Below are positions 24,589-32,309 of a DNA stretch of 64,000 bases, piece after piece. Every line of letters begins with the position of its first letter. The first letter of the stretch is position 1. A program made the translations under genes and the position numbers. This stretch comes from Arthrobacter sp. Alg241-R88. GTDB taxonomy: Bacteria; Actinomycetota; Actinomycetes; Actinomycetales; Micrococcaceae. The notes below the pieces were generated by a model that saw only the letters and a list, made by a program, of their open reading frames with translations, did no database searches and was not told the origin of the DNA. The stretch is from the NCBI RefSeq assembly GCF_900537115.1, contig NZ_UNRG01000001.1, positions 249,121 through 313,120 on the forward strand. Reading direction: 5' to 3'.

Positions 24589-27168
24589 TCAGGCTTCGTC
24601 CACCACGTCTGCCGGGTCCTTGTCCAGCCGCCAACCGCGCCACACCGGATGCCGAAGCCTGCCCGTCCCGGTCCATTCGCTGTACGTCACTTCACCCACC
24701 AGCTGGGGGGCTACCCAGTGCGCATCCGCCGCATCCTCGCGGGGGACCTCCTGGAACGGGGAGGTTTTCCTGGCGAGGCGGTCCACAGTCTGCCGAAGTT
24801 CCGTCAGTTCGCGGAAACTGAAGCCGCTGCCCACCCTGCCTACATAGCGCAGGTTCCGTCCCTCCGGGATGCCCACCAGCAGCGAACCCACCGAGTCCCG
24901 GCGGGCGCCCTTGCCCGGCCGCCAGCCGCCCACCACCACCTCCTGGGTCTGGTCGAGCTTGAGCTTGATCCAGGTCCGCGTCCGTTGCCCGCTGACGTAG
25001 CGGCTGTCCGTGCGCTTCGCCATGACGCCCTCGAGGCCCAGTTCCTGCGCGCTTTCCAGGATGTGCTCCACCCGGTCTTCCAGCACAGTGGAAATATCCA
25101 CCGGGCAGTCCGACGGGCTGAAGAACTCCTCCAGCCGCTGGCGCCGCTTGGCGAGGGGCAGCCTGCGAAGGTCCGTACCGGCGTCGTACAGCAGGTCAAA
25201 AAGCATCAGCCGGACGGGGATGGCCTTGCGCGCTTTCGTGACGTCGCCGGGCCGGGTGAGCTTCATGCGCCCCTGAAGCAACCCGAAGTCCGGCCTGCCC
25301 GAGGGCGCGATGGCGATGATCTCACCGTCCGCGACGAACGGCTGGGGTGGCCAGCAGTTCCTGTCCGTGAACTCGGGGTAGGTCTTGCTGACGTCGTTTC
25401 CGTTGCGGCTGAAGATCCGCACTTCATCCTCGTCCGCAACGAGGATGGCACGGACGCCGTCCCACTTGAGCTCGAACTGCCAGTTGCTGCCGTGCAGATC
25501 GGCTGTTGTCCCTGAGGTGGCCATCATGGGGCTGTAATCCTCGGGAGATGCGGAAGCGGCGGCTGAAGGGGGCGCCGGAGACGTTTCTTCAGCTTCCTGG
25601 TTGTCCTGCTCCTGGACATCCTCCGGCTCCTCTGACTGCTCCGGCTTTACAGCGTCCGGAGCCTCCTCACCCACCTCGGCAGCCGCTTCAGCCTCGTCTT
25701 CAGTTTCCTCGGGCTCCTCCTCCCGCGCCGGCGCATGGCGGTGCCGGCTACTGCCATGGTCCTTGTCCATGAGGTGGATCAGCCACTGCCCTTCGGAGTC
25801 CTTGCCCTGCCCCCGGCCCGTATGGATCAGCGCGAACTTCCGGGTGCCGCCCAGCCCGCCGCCTTCGGAGCCGGTCAGGGTAACGATGACTTCCCTGCCG
25901 TTGATCCACTTATGCAGTTCATAGGTGCCGGTGTCCCAGATGGTCATCTCACCCGCGCCATACTCCCCTTTGGGAATGGTGCCCTGGAAAGTGAGGTAGT
26001 CCAGCGGGTGGTCCTCGGTCTGGACGGCCAGGTGGTTTTTGCCGCCGGATTCCGGCACGCCCTTGGGCAGGGCCCAGGACACCAGGACGCCGTCGTGCTC
26101 GAGGCGGAGGTCGAAGTGAAGCCGGCTGGCGTGGTGCTCCTGGATAACGAAGGCGTCGCCGCTGCCGGCAGTGCCGGAGAAAGGCTCGGGTGTTTTCTGC
26201 GGGTCCCGCATGGAGCGGTACTTGCCAAGGCGGGGGTCGCCGTCGTGATGTTCGTTGCGTACCTCGGGGTCGCGGCCGGAGGCGCCCACGACGGCGGCAA
26301 AGGGGTCCTTGCCCTCCTGCACCCGCTGCAGCACCTCCTTATAGTCCAGGTGCCTCAGGCCCGGGGAGCCGATCTCCTGCCAGGTCCGGGGCGCGGCGAC
26401 CATCGGGGTGGGACGACCGCGGAGCGAGTAGGGCACGATGGTGGTTTTGGCCGCGTTGTTCTGGCTCCAGTCCACCAGCACCTTGCCCTTGCGCAGGGTC
26501 TTTTTCATGTCACTGACCGCCAGGTCCGGATGGTCCGCTTCCAAGGCGCGTGCCAGCTCACGGGCAAAGGCCGAGATCTGATCCGAGGTCTGGCTCCGGT
26601 CCAGGGGTGCGTAGAGATGGATGCCCTTGCTGCCGCTGGTTACGGGGACGGGATCCAGGCCCACGTCCTCGAGGATTGAGCGGGCCAGGAGGGCCACTTC
26701 CACGCACTCCTCCAGGCCGGCGCCTTCACCGGGATCCAGGTCCAGGACAAGCCGGTCCGGATTCAGCTGGTTGCCGTGGGAGTCCACCTGCCACTGGGGA
26801 ACATGGATTTCCAGCGAGTTGATCTGGCCGAACCAGGTGAGTGTAGCGGGATCGTTGACCATCGGATAGTGGATGGTCCGGTCCTTGTGGATAATGGCGG
26901 CGCGCGGCAGCCAGCCGGGAGCGGAGTCCTCAAGGTTCTTTTGGAAGAACACCTCGCCGGGCTTCCCCGCAGTACCGACGCCATTAACCCACCGCTTCCT
27001 GGTGGCCGGCCTGTTGGCGGCAGCCGGGATCAGGACGTGTGCCACCGCGGCGTAGTAGGCGAGCACGTCCGCCTTGGTGGTGCCGGTCTCCGGGTAGATG
27101 ACTTTGCCCAGGTTGGTGAGGGTCAATTCCCTGCCGGCAACCCGGACACGCTCCTTAGCTGCGGCCAT
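24589..27168 (-). CDS. ligD: Multifunctional ATP-dependent DNA ligase D of NHEJ
   Basis: The 859-aa protein has the order polymerase-phosphoesterase-ligase, as in mycobacterial LigD. POL covers about residues 10-290 (VNGVGTAGKPGEVFFQKN, metal Asp in LVLDLDPGEG at 143-145, SGSKGIHLY). PE covers about 315-480 (EHHASRLHFDLRLEHDG, HPLDYLTFQG). A Glu/Pro-rich linker of about 70 residues precedes LIG (about 545-859), with the adenylated Lys568 in ELKWDGVR and later EGVMAKR. It gap-fills, trims and seals double-strand breaks held by Ku. ATG 27168 has GGAGGTGAAG upstream. It is divergent from ku with 40 bp between starts. Confidence 0.96.
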   Translation of the reverse strand: MAAAKERVRVAGRELTLTNLGKVIYPETGTTKADVLAYYAAVAHVLIPAAANRPATRKRWVNGVGTAGKPGEVFFQKNLEDSAPGWLPRAAIIHKDRTIHYPMVNDPATLTWFGQINSLEIHVPQWQVDSHGNQLNPDRLVLDLDPGEGAGLEECVEVALLARSILEDVGLDPVPVTSGSKGIHLYAPLDRSQTSDQISAFARELARALEADHPDLAVSDMKKTLRKGKVLVDWSQNNAAKTTIVPYSLRGRPTPMVAAPRTWQEIGSPGLRHLDYKEVLQRVQEGKDPFAAVVGASGRDPEVRNEHHDGDPRLGKYRSMRDPQKTPEPFSGTAGSGDAFVIQEHHASRLHFDLRLEHDGVLVSWALPKGVPESGGKNHLAVQTEDHPLDYLTFQGTIPKGEYGAGEMTIWDTGTYELHKWINGREVIVTLTGSEGGGLGGTRKFALIHTGRGQGKDSEGQWLIHLMDKDHGSSRHRHAPAREEEPEETEDEAEAAAEVGEEAPDAVKPEQSEEPEDVQEQDNQEAEETSPAPPSAAASASPEDYSPMMATSGTTADLHGSNWQFELKWDGVRAILVADEDEVRIFSRNGNDVSKTYPEFTDRNCWPPQPFVADGEIIAIAPSGRPDFGLLQGRMKLTRPGDVTKARKAIPVRLMLFDLLYDAGTDLRRLPLAKRRQRLEEFFSPSDCPVDISTVLEDRVEHILESAQELGLEGVMAKRTDSRYVSGQRTRTWIKLKLDQTQEVVVGGWRPGKGARRDSVGSLLVGIPEGRNLRYVGRVGSGFSFRELTELRQTVDRLARKTSPFQEVPREDAADAHWVAPQLVGEVTYSEWTGTGRLRHPVWRGWRLDKDPADVVDEA

Positions 27169-27208
27169 GGGGCTTCACCTCCGGGGCTGCGTGATGTTGA
27201 CTTAGGGA

Positions 27209-28357
27209 ATGAGAGCCATCTGGAAAGGTGCCATCGCGTTCGGCCTGGTCAACGTGCCGGTGAAGGTCTACAGCGCAACCGAAGATCATGACATCAGTCT
27301 GCACCAGGTCCACAATGCCGATGGCGGCCGGATCCGCTACCAGCGCAGGTGCGAAGTGTGCAGCCAGGTCATCGACTATTCGGACATCGAAAAGGCCTAC
27401 GAGGAGGACGGCCGGACGGTGATCTTGTCCAAGGACGAGCTCAAGGCCATCCCGGCAGAGAACAGCCACGAGATCGAAGTGGTGCAGTTCGTCCCGTCCG
27501 AGCAGCTTGAACCCATGATGTTCGAGAAGAGCTATTACCTGGAACCGGACTCCAAGTCGCCCAAGGCCTACGTGCTGCTGCGCCGGGCGCTGGAGGACAC
27601 GGACCGGGTGGCCATCGTCCAGTTCGCCCTGCGCGAGAAGACGCGGCTGGGCGCACTGCGGATCAAAGACGACGTCCTGGTGCTCCAATCCCTGCTCTGG
27701 CCGGACGAGGTGCGCGAAGCCAACTTCCCTTCCCTGGACGCCTCCATTAAGATCTCCGCCCAGGAACGCGACATGTCCGCGGCGCTGGTGGAGTCCATGG
27801 CGGCCGACTTTGATCCCGCGCACTTCACCGATGACTACCAGGTGCAGCTGCGCCAGCTCATTGAGGCCAAACTGGAGCAGGGCGACTCCCTGGATACCGA
27901 GGAAACCTTCGGTGTGGAAGCCGGCGAAGGCGGCAAGGGCGAAGTCATCGACCTGATGGAAGCACTGAAGCGGAGCCTGGACCGGAAACGCGGGGGCGGG
28001 GCTGATGCCGCCGCGGATGCGGGTGGCGGGGACTCGGGCGATGAAGCCTCCAGTGACGACGAAGAGGCCGCCAAGCCGGCGCGCAAGAGGGCCACTGCCA
28101 GCAAGTCCTCTGAAGCCACGTCGGGTGAGAGCAAGTCCGGCGCTGCGACGTCGACGGCCTCGAAGACCAGCGCGGCGAAGACCAGCACAGCGAAGGCGGG
28201 TACGGCAAAATCCGCCACAGCCAAGGCCGGCACAACAAAGTCCACGGCGGACAAATCCACGGCCGCCAAGTCCACTGCGGCGAAGTCCACCTCCAAACCG
28301 GCCGCCAAAACCACCACCAGCAAGGCAACGGGCACCAGGGCGCGCAAGCCGGCGTGA
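27209..28357 (+). CDS. ku: Ku protein of bacterial NHEJ with lysine-rich tail
   Basis: The 382-aa protein starts MRAIWKGAIAFGLVNVPVKV, the Ku-core signature. It has the zinc-less bridge region (YQRRCEVCSQVIDYSDIEKAY), KSYYLEPD and the C-terminal VIDLMEALKRSLDRKR that recruits LigD. Most bacterial Ku proteins have about 270-300 residues; here about 100 more form a low-complexity Lys/Ala/Thr/Ser tail with repeats such as STAAKSTAAKS, resembling histone-H1-like DNA-binding tails. Such tails in actinobacterial Ku are thought to aid DNA binding or threading. AGGGA is almost adjacent to the ATG, so the start could be translated from a very short leader. Confidence 0.96.
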   Translation: MRAIWKGAIAFGLVNVPVKVYSATEDHDISLHQVHNADGGRIRYQRRCEVCSQVIDYSDIEKAYEEDGRTVILSKDELKAIPAENSHEIEVVQFVPSEQLEPMMFEKSYYLEPDSKSPKAYVLLRRALEDTDRVAIVQFALREKTRLGALRIKDDVLVLQSLLWPDEVREANFPSLDASIKISAQERDMSAALVESMAADFDPAHFTDDYQVQLRQLIEAKLEQGDSLDTEETFGVEAGEGGKGEVIDLMEALKRSLDRKRGGGADAAADAGGGDSGDEASSDDEEAAKPARKRATASKSSEATSGESKSGAATSTASKTSAAKTSTAKAGTAKSATAKAGTTKSTADKSTAAKSTAAKSTSKPAAKTTTSKATGTRARKPA

Positions 28358-28611
28358 GGATCCATGGCCGGCGGCGTCTGTTCCCGGGGTTAATGCCATG
28401 ACTACGAAACTACTAAGCTTGCTTGCTTTTCGGTAGCCGGCACGGGTTCACCAGCGGTCTGCCTGCGCGGCCTTCCGCAGCTGGCTCCCTTACGGTTGCT
28501 CTCTTTACAGCCGGGTTCGGCGAGTTCACAATGAGTCGCATCGCAGCCTCCGCTGTGGCCGCAGCGCGCTGTTCACTCACTGACGAACCATCACAGTAGA
28601 GAGGCACAGTC
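28358..28611. other. 254-bp intergenic region after ku
   Basis: No frame is convincing; it presumably contains the ku 3' end and the promoter for the methyltransferase at 28612, whose start has AGAGAGG upstream. No strong hairpin seen. Confidence 0.4.
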
Positions 28612-29469
28612 ATGGACGACCAAACAGATGTCCTCGAGGCGGACCGGGCGCTCAAGCAGAAGCATCGCGCCATGTGGGCATCGGGAGACTATCCCGCGCT
28701 GGCGAGCGAGCTGCTCCTCGAGCTCGGGGCCATCCTGGTGGAAGCATGCGGCGTCACGTCCCGCCAGCGGGTCCTGGACATCGCCACCGGAGCCGGAAAC
28801 GCTGCCATCCCCGCCGCCATGATGGGCGCAAAGGTCGTGGCAAGCGACCTCACCCCCGAACTGTTCGACGCCGGCCGCCACCAGGCAGCGGACCGCGGCG
28901 TGGAGCTGGAATGGCAAGAAGGGGACGCGGAGGCGCTGCCTTTCGCTGACGACGAGTTCGATACCGTGATGTCCTGCCTCGGCGTGATGTTCGCGCCCCA
29001 TCACCAGCGGGCAGCCGACGAGCTCCTGCGGGTGTGCAAGCCGGGTGGCACCATCGGACTTCTCAGCTGGACACCTGAAGGCTTCATCGGCAGGATGTTC
29101 GCCACCCTGAAGCCCTTTGCCCCGCCACCGCCACCGGGTGCCCAGCCGGCACCGCTGTGGGGAAGCGAGGACCACCTCCGCGAACTCTTCGGTGACAGGA
29201 TCACCGAAACCAACGCCCGGAAAAAGACCTTGGCGGTGCACAGTTTCCACCAGCCGGAGGACTTCGTGCGCTACTTCAAGTCCCACTACGGCCCCACCAT
29301 CTCCGTCTACAAGTTCATCGCCGAGGACGCGGACAAGGTCAAGGAGCTGGACAAGGCGCTGACGGACCTGGCCGAGTCCTTTGGCGACGCCCATGGTGAC
29401 ACCCCATTCCAGATGGAGTGGGAGTACCTGCTGTTTACCGCCAAAAAGGCCAAGGGTAATGCCGGGTGA
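28612..29469 (+). CDS. Class I SAM-dependent methyltransferase
   Basis: The 285-aa protein has motif I VLDIATGAGNAAIPAA (residues about 50-65), an acidic end of strand 2 (VVASDLTPEL), AEALPFADDEFDTVMSCLG (motif II) and ELLRVCKPGGTIGLLSW (motif III), as in UbiE/type 11 methyltransferases. The C-terminal half is extended. The target is unknown. It overlaps the SRPBCC gene by 11 bp, implying coupled translation. Confidence 0.9.
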   Translation: MDDQTDVLEADRALKQKHRAMWASGDYPALASELLLELGAILVEACGVTSRQRVLDIATGAGNAAIPAAMMGAKVVASDLTPELFDAGRHQAADRGVELEWQEGDAEALPFADDEFDTVMSCLGVMFAPHHQRAADELLRVCKPGGTIGLLSWTPEGFIGRMFATLKPFAPPPPPGAQPAPLWGSEDHLRELFGDRITETNARKKTLAVHSFHQPEDFVRYFKSHYGPTISVYKFIAEDADKVKELDKALTDLAESFGDAHGDTPFQMEWEYLLFTAKKAKGNAG

Positions 29470-29890
29470 TTACGTCGCCACGTCCTCGGTCACTGTCGAA
29501 GCACCGCCCGCCAGGGTGTGGGACGTCATCACGGACCCGGCCGCCACGCGGGATTTTATGTTCGGCACCGAGCTCAGCACGGACTGGACTGTGGGCGGAC
29601 CCATCACATGGAGTGGCAGCTGGGAGGGCAAGGACTACCAGGACAAGGGAGTGGTCCTTGAAGTGGAACCCGGCCAGAAGCTGGTTTACACCCACTTCAG
29701 TCCGCTGGGAGGCCAGGAAGACAAGCCGGAAAACTATCACACGCTGACCTGGACGCTTCAGGACCAGGGCGGCCGCACACTGCTGGTGTTGTCGCAGGAC
29801 AACAACGCCAGTGCGGAGGCTGCCGAGCACTCAAAGGGTATGTGGGACAAGCTGGTGGCGGACGTCAAGAGGCTCTCCGAGCGCACCTGA
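29459..29890 (+). CDS. SRPBCC (START/AHSA1-like) domain protein
   Basis: The 143-aa single-domain protein begins SSVTVEAPPARVWDVITDP, with WEGKDYQDKGVVLEVEPGQKLVYTHFSP in the middle strands and a C-terminal helix around MWDKLVADVKRL. The fold forms a hydrophobic pocket. ATG 29459 lies inside the methyltransferase 3' end; an earlier in-frame start (29381) would overlap it much further and is less likely. Confidence 0.87.
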   Translation: MPGDYVATSSVTVEAPPARVWDVITDPAATRDFMFGTELSTDWTVGGPITWSGSWEGKDYQDKGVVLEVEPGQKLVYTHFSPLGGQEDKPENYHTLTWTLQDQGGRTLLVLSQDNNASAEAAEHSKGMWDKLVADVKRLSERT

Positions 29891-29909
29891 CCCCCCGCAC
29901 CCAACTAAG

Positions 29910-29955
29910 TAGCGCTAAGTGTCGTTATGGGTGCCCAAAACGACACTTAGCGCTA
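29910..29955. repeat. Long near-perfect intergenic hairpin
   Basis: TAGCGCTAAGTGTCGTT (29910-29926) pairs perfectly with 29939-29955; TGGG/CCCA extends the stem after one mismatch, leaving a 2-base loop. It is 20 bp past the SRPBCC stop and next to the IS110-family element. IS110 elements often insert near extragenic palindromes. Confidence 0.75.
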
Positions 29956-30042
29956 GTCCGAAAATGGGGTGACGTGGCTTTGTTGGTTGGGCGTGGTTGA
30001 TCGTTCGGGCCACGTTTGGGCTTATGCGAGTATGTGTGGTTG

Positions 30043-31374
30043 TCAGGCTACCGGGGTGAGGGTCACGGTGTAGCCGAGGGCTTCGAGTTGGCGGATGTGG
30101 TTGTGCTTCCTGGCGTCCGGGTTGGTGCGGGCATGGACGTAGTCGTGGCCCAGATCCTGGAACCTGGTGTCGGGGTCTTGGAGGATGTGCCAGGTGGCGA
30201 CCAGGATGGATCGTCCGACGGCGACAATTGCACGCTTTTTCCCGCGGCGTCTGGCGATCCGTCGGTAGCGTTCGCCCAGGAAGGTGTTGGTCCTGCCGGC
30301 GATAACGGCAGCCTCGCCCAGTGCACGGGCGAGGTAGCGGTTGCCGTGTCCGCTGGAACCGTTGCCCTTGGTTTTCCCGGCGGAGGAGCTGATCCCCGGG
30401 CAGAACTTGGCCCAGGAACACAGGTGCCCGGCGGTCGGAAACTGTGACATGTCGACCCCGATTTCGGCGATGATGATGGCGGCGGCTACAGGGCCGATGC
30501 CCGGGATGTCATCCAGGCGTTCCGCCGCCGCGGCGAAAGGGGCCAACTGCACCTCGATCTGCTCATCGAGTGCAGCAATATCGGCGTCGATGCCGTCGAT
30601 CCGTGCCAGCATCCGGGCGAGCAGGAAACGGTGATGGTCATCGAAGCGGCCGGTGAAGGCCTCCTCAAGGTCGCTGATTTTGTTCCGCATGACCGACCGG
30701 GCCAACTGGGCAAGGACTTTCGGGTCGCGTTCACCCGCGATCAACGCAGCCATCATGTCCCGCCCGGACACCCCGAAGATATCCGACGCGACGACCGAAA
30801 GTTTGATGCAGGCGTCCTCGAGGAGTTTCTCGACCCGGTTCTTCTCCGCGGTGCGTTCCCCGACCAGATCGATCCGGTAGCGGGTCAGGTCCCGCAGCCG
30901 GCGAATCTCCACGGGCGGGACGAAGCTGGGCCGGAGCATCTGCCGTTCAGCGACCTTGCACAACCAGACCGCATCCAGCACGTCGGTCTTGGGCCGTCCG
31001 GGAAGGTGCCTGACATCCCGGGCGTTCACCAGCCACGGCTGAAGCCCGTGGGCCTCGAGGAGATAGAACACCGGCTTCCAATAGTCGCCGGTCGCCTCCA
31101 TCACCACCCGCTCGATACCAAGCCCGACCAGACGGTTCGCCAGCTCTCCCAGCGAACGTGTCATGGTCGAGTGCGTGCTCACTTCCTGCAAGCGTTTCTT
31201 CCGGTTTCCCTCTGCGGGAATCCGAACGCAGCACACCAGCTCGGCCTTGCCGATATCCAGTGCAGCGACCCTGGCAATAATCTCTTCCTCATCTTGGGAC
31301 TCAGCCAGCATGGACTCCGTCATCTCCTCCCGAACGCGCCCGCCGAACATAACAGCGGCCGCCTGGGGAATCAC
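30043..31374 (-). mobile_element. IS110-family transposase (full-length coding region)
   Basis: The predicted protein is 443 aa from GTG 31374; later starts such as ATG 31311 (just after a GGAGGAG) are also plausible. The N-terminal RuvC-like DEDD domain shows VAALDIGKAELVCCVR (first Asp), IERVVMEATGDYWKPVFY (Glu) and RHLPGRPKTDVLDAVWL (Asp pair). The C-terminal Transposase_20 domain shows LDDIPGIGPVAAAIIIAEIG and WAKFCPGISSSAGKTKGNGSSGHGNRYL with the catalytic Ser region. The frame is intact, so the element may be active. IS110 elements lack terminal inverted repeats, and its exact ends could not be set. Confidence 0.93.
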
Positions 31375-31579
31375 GAGGGAAAGGAAAATCTAGTCCTCGT
31401 TCTCAACAACGGAAACAGTAAAGGGCTCACGTCATGATCCCCAACACCTGGCTACCTAACGGCCTCAAGGAACCAAAGAACCACGGCTTCGACAGGCGAC
31501 CACACGCACATTTTCAGCCCGGAACGGGCGCCCCGCAAGGGACACAAAGGCTACCTAGTTGGGGGGCCATCGCAAGAAC
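31375..31579 (-). other. Non-coding flank upstream of the IS110 transposase, candidate bridge-RNA region
   Basis: About 180-200 bp without coding potential precede the transposase start. In the IS110 group this end normally encodes a structured bridge RNA whose loops specify target and donor. GGCTACCTAA (near 31450) and GGCTACCTAG (near 31550) repeat imperfectly here, and GGCTACC also occurs at the opposite end of the element near 30040. The RNA itself is inferred from family knowledge, not seen. Confidence 0.35.
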
Positions 31580-31756
31580 TTAGCCCGGCAGCTCAGCCGA
31601 CCACCCGCCGTCGTCCATCCTGAGCCTTTTCCAGCCCACAGTTTTCCAGCCAAGATAGGACAGTGCGCCGGTATAGGGCACTGCGCCGAAGACGCTGGGA
31701 GCCAGCGTGGCCGGCAGGACCACGGACGCCATGATGATGAAGGCCACTACAGCCAC
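31580..31756 (-). pseudogene. Possible remnant or very small membrane protein
   Basis: A 58-codon frame (GTG 31756) reads VAVVAFIIMASVVLPATLAP and ends RMDDGGWSAELPG. It looks like the last membrane segment and tail of a larger protein, but no N-terminal part precedes it; an in-frame stop occurs just upstream. There is no clear ribosome site. It could equally be chance. Confidence 0.22.
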
Positions 31757-31760
31757 TTCC

Positions 31761-31778
31761 GGGCATCAGGCGATGCCC
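31761..31778 (-). terminator. Small hairpin after the 31806-32153 gene
   Basis: GGGCATC and GATGCCC flank AGGC, about 30 bp past the stop on the minus strand; no T-run. Confidence 0.35.
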
Positions 31779-31805
31779 AGGGCGACGCGAACAAGTGCAG
31801 GTGGA

Positions 31806-32153
31806 CTAGGCGCAGCCAGATTCGCCGTTGGCCGCGATGCAGGTGGATAGGGTCCTTGCCTCGCTGGGCATCAGAAAGACCTCCACAGGCTTGATCTGGC
31901 CCGCAATCTCAAGGGTCAGGGTGCAGCCGGCAGACCCAACGCATGGGCGAACTGACCAATTTTCGAGGATAGGCGCCAGGTCCTGGCCCATGAGGACATT
32001 GCGCCCTTCCATGTCCCAGGGGGTACCGGACTCAATCAGCGCCTTGTGCTTTGCGCAGACGAAGGCCTCGCGATAGCCAAGGGCCGCGCTTTGATTGCCC
32101 GCCATGAAGGCGGAGCCGGGATTCACACACCGGAGGACTGAGCAAGTAAACAT
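31806..32153 (-). CDS. Hypothetical protein with paired cysteines
   Basis: The chosen start (ATG 32153) gives 115 aa beginning MFTCSVLRCVNPGSAFMAG; codons further upstream to 32309 look non-coding and overlap the peroxidase terminator region. The body reads REAFVCAKHKALIESGTPWD, GRNVLMGQDLAPIL and VGSAGCTLTLEIAG. It has about six Cys, some possibly metal-binding. I recognise no family. The ribosome site is weak. Confidence 0.55.
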   Translation of the reverse strand: MFTCSVLRCVNPGSAFMAGNQSAALGYREAFVCAKHKALIESGTPWDMEGRNVLMGQDLAPILENWSVRPCVGSAGCTLTLEIAGQIKPVEVFLMPSEARTLSTCIAANGESGCA

Positions 32154-32233
32154 GCTGCGACGATACTGAGTTGATGCTGGAGGAACCCTGTACGTGGAAC
32201 CTTGGGGTTTCCTAGTCTTGAAGGTCAAGCCGA

Positions 32234-32270
32234 AGGGTGGCCTCTCCCTTGACTGGGGATAGGCCACCCT
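32234..32270 (-). terminator. Hairpin downstream of the peroxidase gene
   Basis: AGGGTGGCCT (32234-32243) pairs with AGGCCACCCT (32261-32270). It lies 40 bp past the peroxidase stop. Confidence 0.55.
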
Positions 32271-32309
32271 CGGCATGTGGCAGCACGCTGGCGGCGTACT
32301 TCCGGTCAC

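Noticed and set aside
27155..28399. A 414-codon minus-strand frame opposite ku
   Set aside because: It is the antisense of Ku, with Gly/Leu/Arg repeats produced by the Lys/Ala tail codons.
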